From Alphaproteobacteria bacterium (GTDB taxonomy: Bacteria; Pseudomonadota; Alphaproteobacteria; Caulobacterales; Hyphomonadaceae), in contig JAHJSB010000060.1 of NCBI GenBank assembly GCA_018830285.1, positions 155,977 to 219,976 on the forward strand: 64,000 nucleotides of DNA. The letters run 5' to 3'. This document shows positions 63,432 through 64,000 of the stretch, one piece after another. The first letter of the stretch is position 1; every line of letters starts with the position of its first letter. The translations under genes and the position numbers were made by a program. The notes under the pieces are model-generated. The model saw only the letters and a list, made by a program, of their open reading frames with translations. It searched no databases and was not told the origin of the DNA.

Positions 63432-64000
63432 ATGCGCTACCTTCCCCTGACGGATGACGACCGCAAAGCGATGCTGAACGTGATCGGCGCGAAAAGCGTT
63501 GATGATTTCTATACAGACGTGCCGAAAGAAGCCCGGCTCGGCGGCAAGATTGTGGGCCTGCCGGACCATCAGGGGGAGTTGGCCGTCGAGCGCCATCTCT
63601 CGAAGCTTGCAGCCAAGAACCGGTCTGCCTCGTCCGGCCCGTTCTTTGTCGGCTGCGGCGCCTACAAGCACCATATCCCGGCCAGCGTAGACATGGTGAT
63701 CCAGCGTTCGGAATTCCTGACGACCTACACGCCCTACCAGCCGGAAATCGCGCAGGGCACGCTGCAGACCCTGTTCGAATTCCAGACACAGGTGGCCGCG
63801 CTGACGGCGATGGATGTGGCGAATGCGTCCATGTATGACGGCTCGACCGCGTGCGCCGAGGCGGCCGTGATGGCCTGCCGCGTGACGCGCCGGAAGAAAG
63901 TGATCCTGTCGGGCGGCCTGCACCCGCATTATGCGGCGGCGACGAAGCTGCTGTGCGAGGCGCAGGGGCTGGAGGCGGTGCACCTGCCTGTCGCCGTGGA
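63432..64000 (+). CDS. gcvPA: Glycine dehydrogenase (decarboxylating) subunit 1, partial (runs off window)
   Basis: N-terminal half of the two-subunit P protein: [60 protein letters not shown] and [20 protein letters not shown] are typical of the GcvPA family. The pyridoxal-phosphate Lys lies in the other subunit, GcvPB, expected just beyond the window. About 189 residues are visible of ~450. The ATG follows an AGAGAAAGAGA purine stretch. Confidence 0.96.
   Translation, partial: MRYLPLTDDDRKAMLNVIGAKSVDDFYTDVPKEARLGGKIVGLPDHQGELAVERHLSKLAAKNRSASSGPFFVGCGAYKHHIPASVDMVIQRSEFLTTYTPYQPEIAQGTLQTLFEFQTQVAALTAMDVANASMYDGSTACAEAAVMACRVTRRKKVILSGGLHPHYAAATKLLCEAQGLEAVHLPVAV

Overview
The window is GC-rich, tightly packed chromosomal DNA from an alphaproteobacterium. 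A stalk/bud-forming marine lineage of the Hyphomonadaceae or Caulobacterales type is the best guess. This is an inference from the perfect CtrA-type box (TTAA-N7-TTAAC), the TIGR02301, DUF2093 and TtcA proteins, the family-5 uracil-DNA glycosylase, the tandem glycine riboswitch and the general codon use. I see no rRNA, prophage, insertion sequence or CRISPR array. One tRNA gene, tRNA-Pro(CGG), is present.

Layout. 1-3.9 kb: 3' part of pyruvate phosphate dikinase and a SleB-like cell-wall hydrolase. 3.9-8.8 kb (minus): de novo NAD operon nadA - small secreted protein - nadB - nadC - SDR. 9-12.6 kb (minus): M20 amidohydrolase lipoprotein and a soluble lytic transglycosylase. 12.7-14.1 kb: dapA, smpB. 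14.2-17.2 kb (minus): TIGR02301 protein - gamma-glutamyltransferase - uracil-DNA glycosylase, overlapping head-to-head with a D-2-hydroxyacid dehydrogenase. 18-24.9 kb: flavin enzymes, two odd Ala/Glu/Asp-rich exported proteins, SDR, Nudix, GT2, patatin, rsmD. 25-32.6 kb: tadA, Kef-type antiporter, crotonase, LysR, TauE, acyl-CoA dehydrogenase, PepSY, DUF2165; then ttcA. 33.8-36.9 kb: an A/T-richer accessory block (membrane AraC regulator, sterol-desaturase/DUF2147 fusion, methyltransferase). 37.2-41.2 kb: a small apparently leaderless gene, a GIY-YIG protein, and a CtrA-box-headed four-gene cassette (YqcI/YcgG heme N-oxygenase family - DUF1989 - ATP-grasp-like - transglutaminase-like). 41.2-46.6 kb: rnhB, terC, quinone oxidoreductase, YcaQ glycosylase, DUF2267, DUF2093-M23. 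46.7-52.4 kb: recA, alaS, tRNA-Pro, GST, trhO. 52.4-56.5 kb: a broken copy of the small leaderless gene, a nonsense-interrupted HxlR regulator, truncated hemoglobin, FMN reductase, DUF389/OmpA-like protein. 56.6-64 kb: ispH, lipoprotein, argS, a DUF697 membrane protein, degenerate copies of the argS tail, tandem glycine riboswitch, gcvT-gcvH-gcvP(A).

Most of the window is housekeeping. The most promising undescribed system is the translationally coupled cassette at 38.1-41.2 kb, which combines a GntA-type N-hydroxylase homologue, DUF1989, an ATP-grasp-like protein and a transglutaminase-fold protein behind a consensus CtrA site. Other unusual items are the argS-tail duplications, a dispersed repeat arm lodged in a variable stem of the second glycine aptamer, the desaturase-DUF2147 fusion, the paired acidic exported proteins, and the leaderless-gene/pseudogene pair. 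All family assignments come from reading motifs in the translations; no database search was run.
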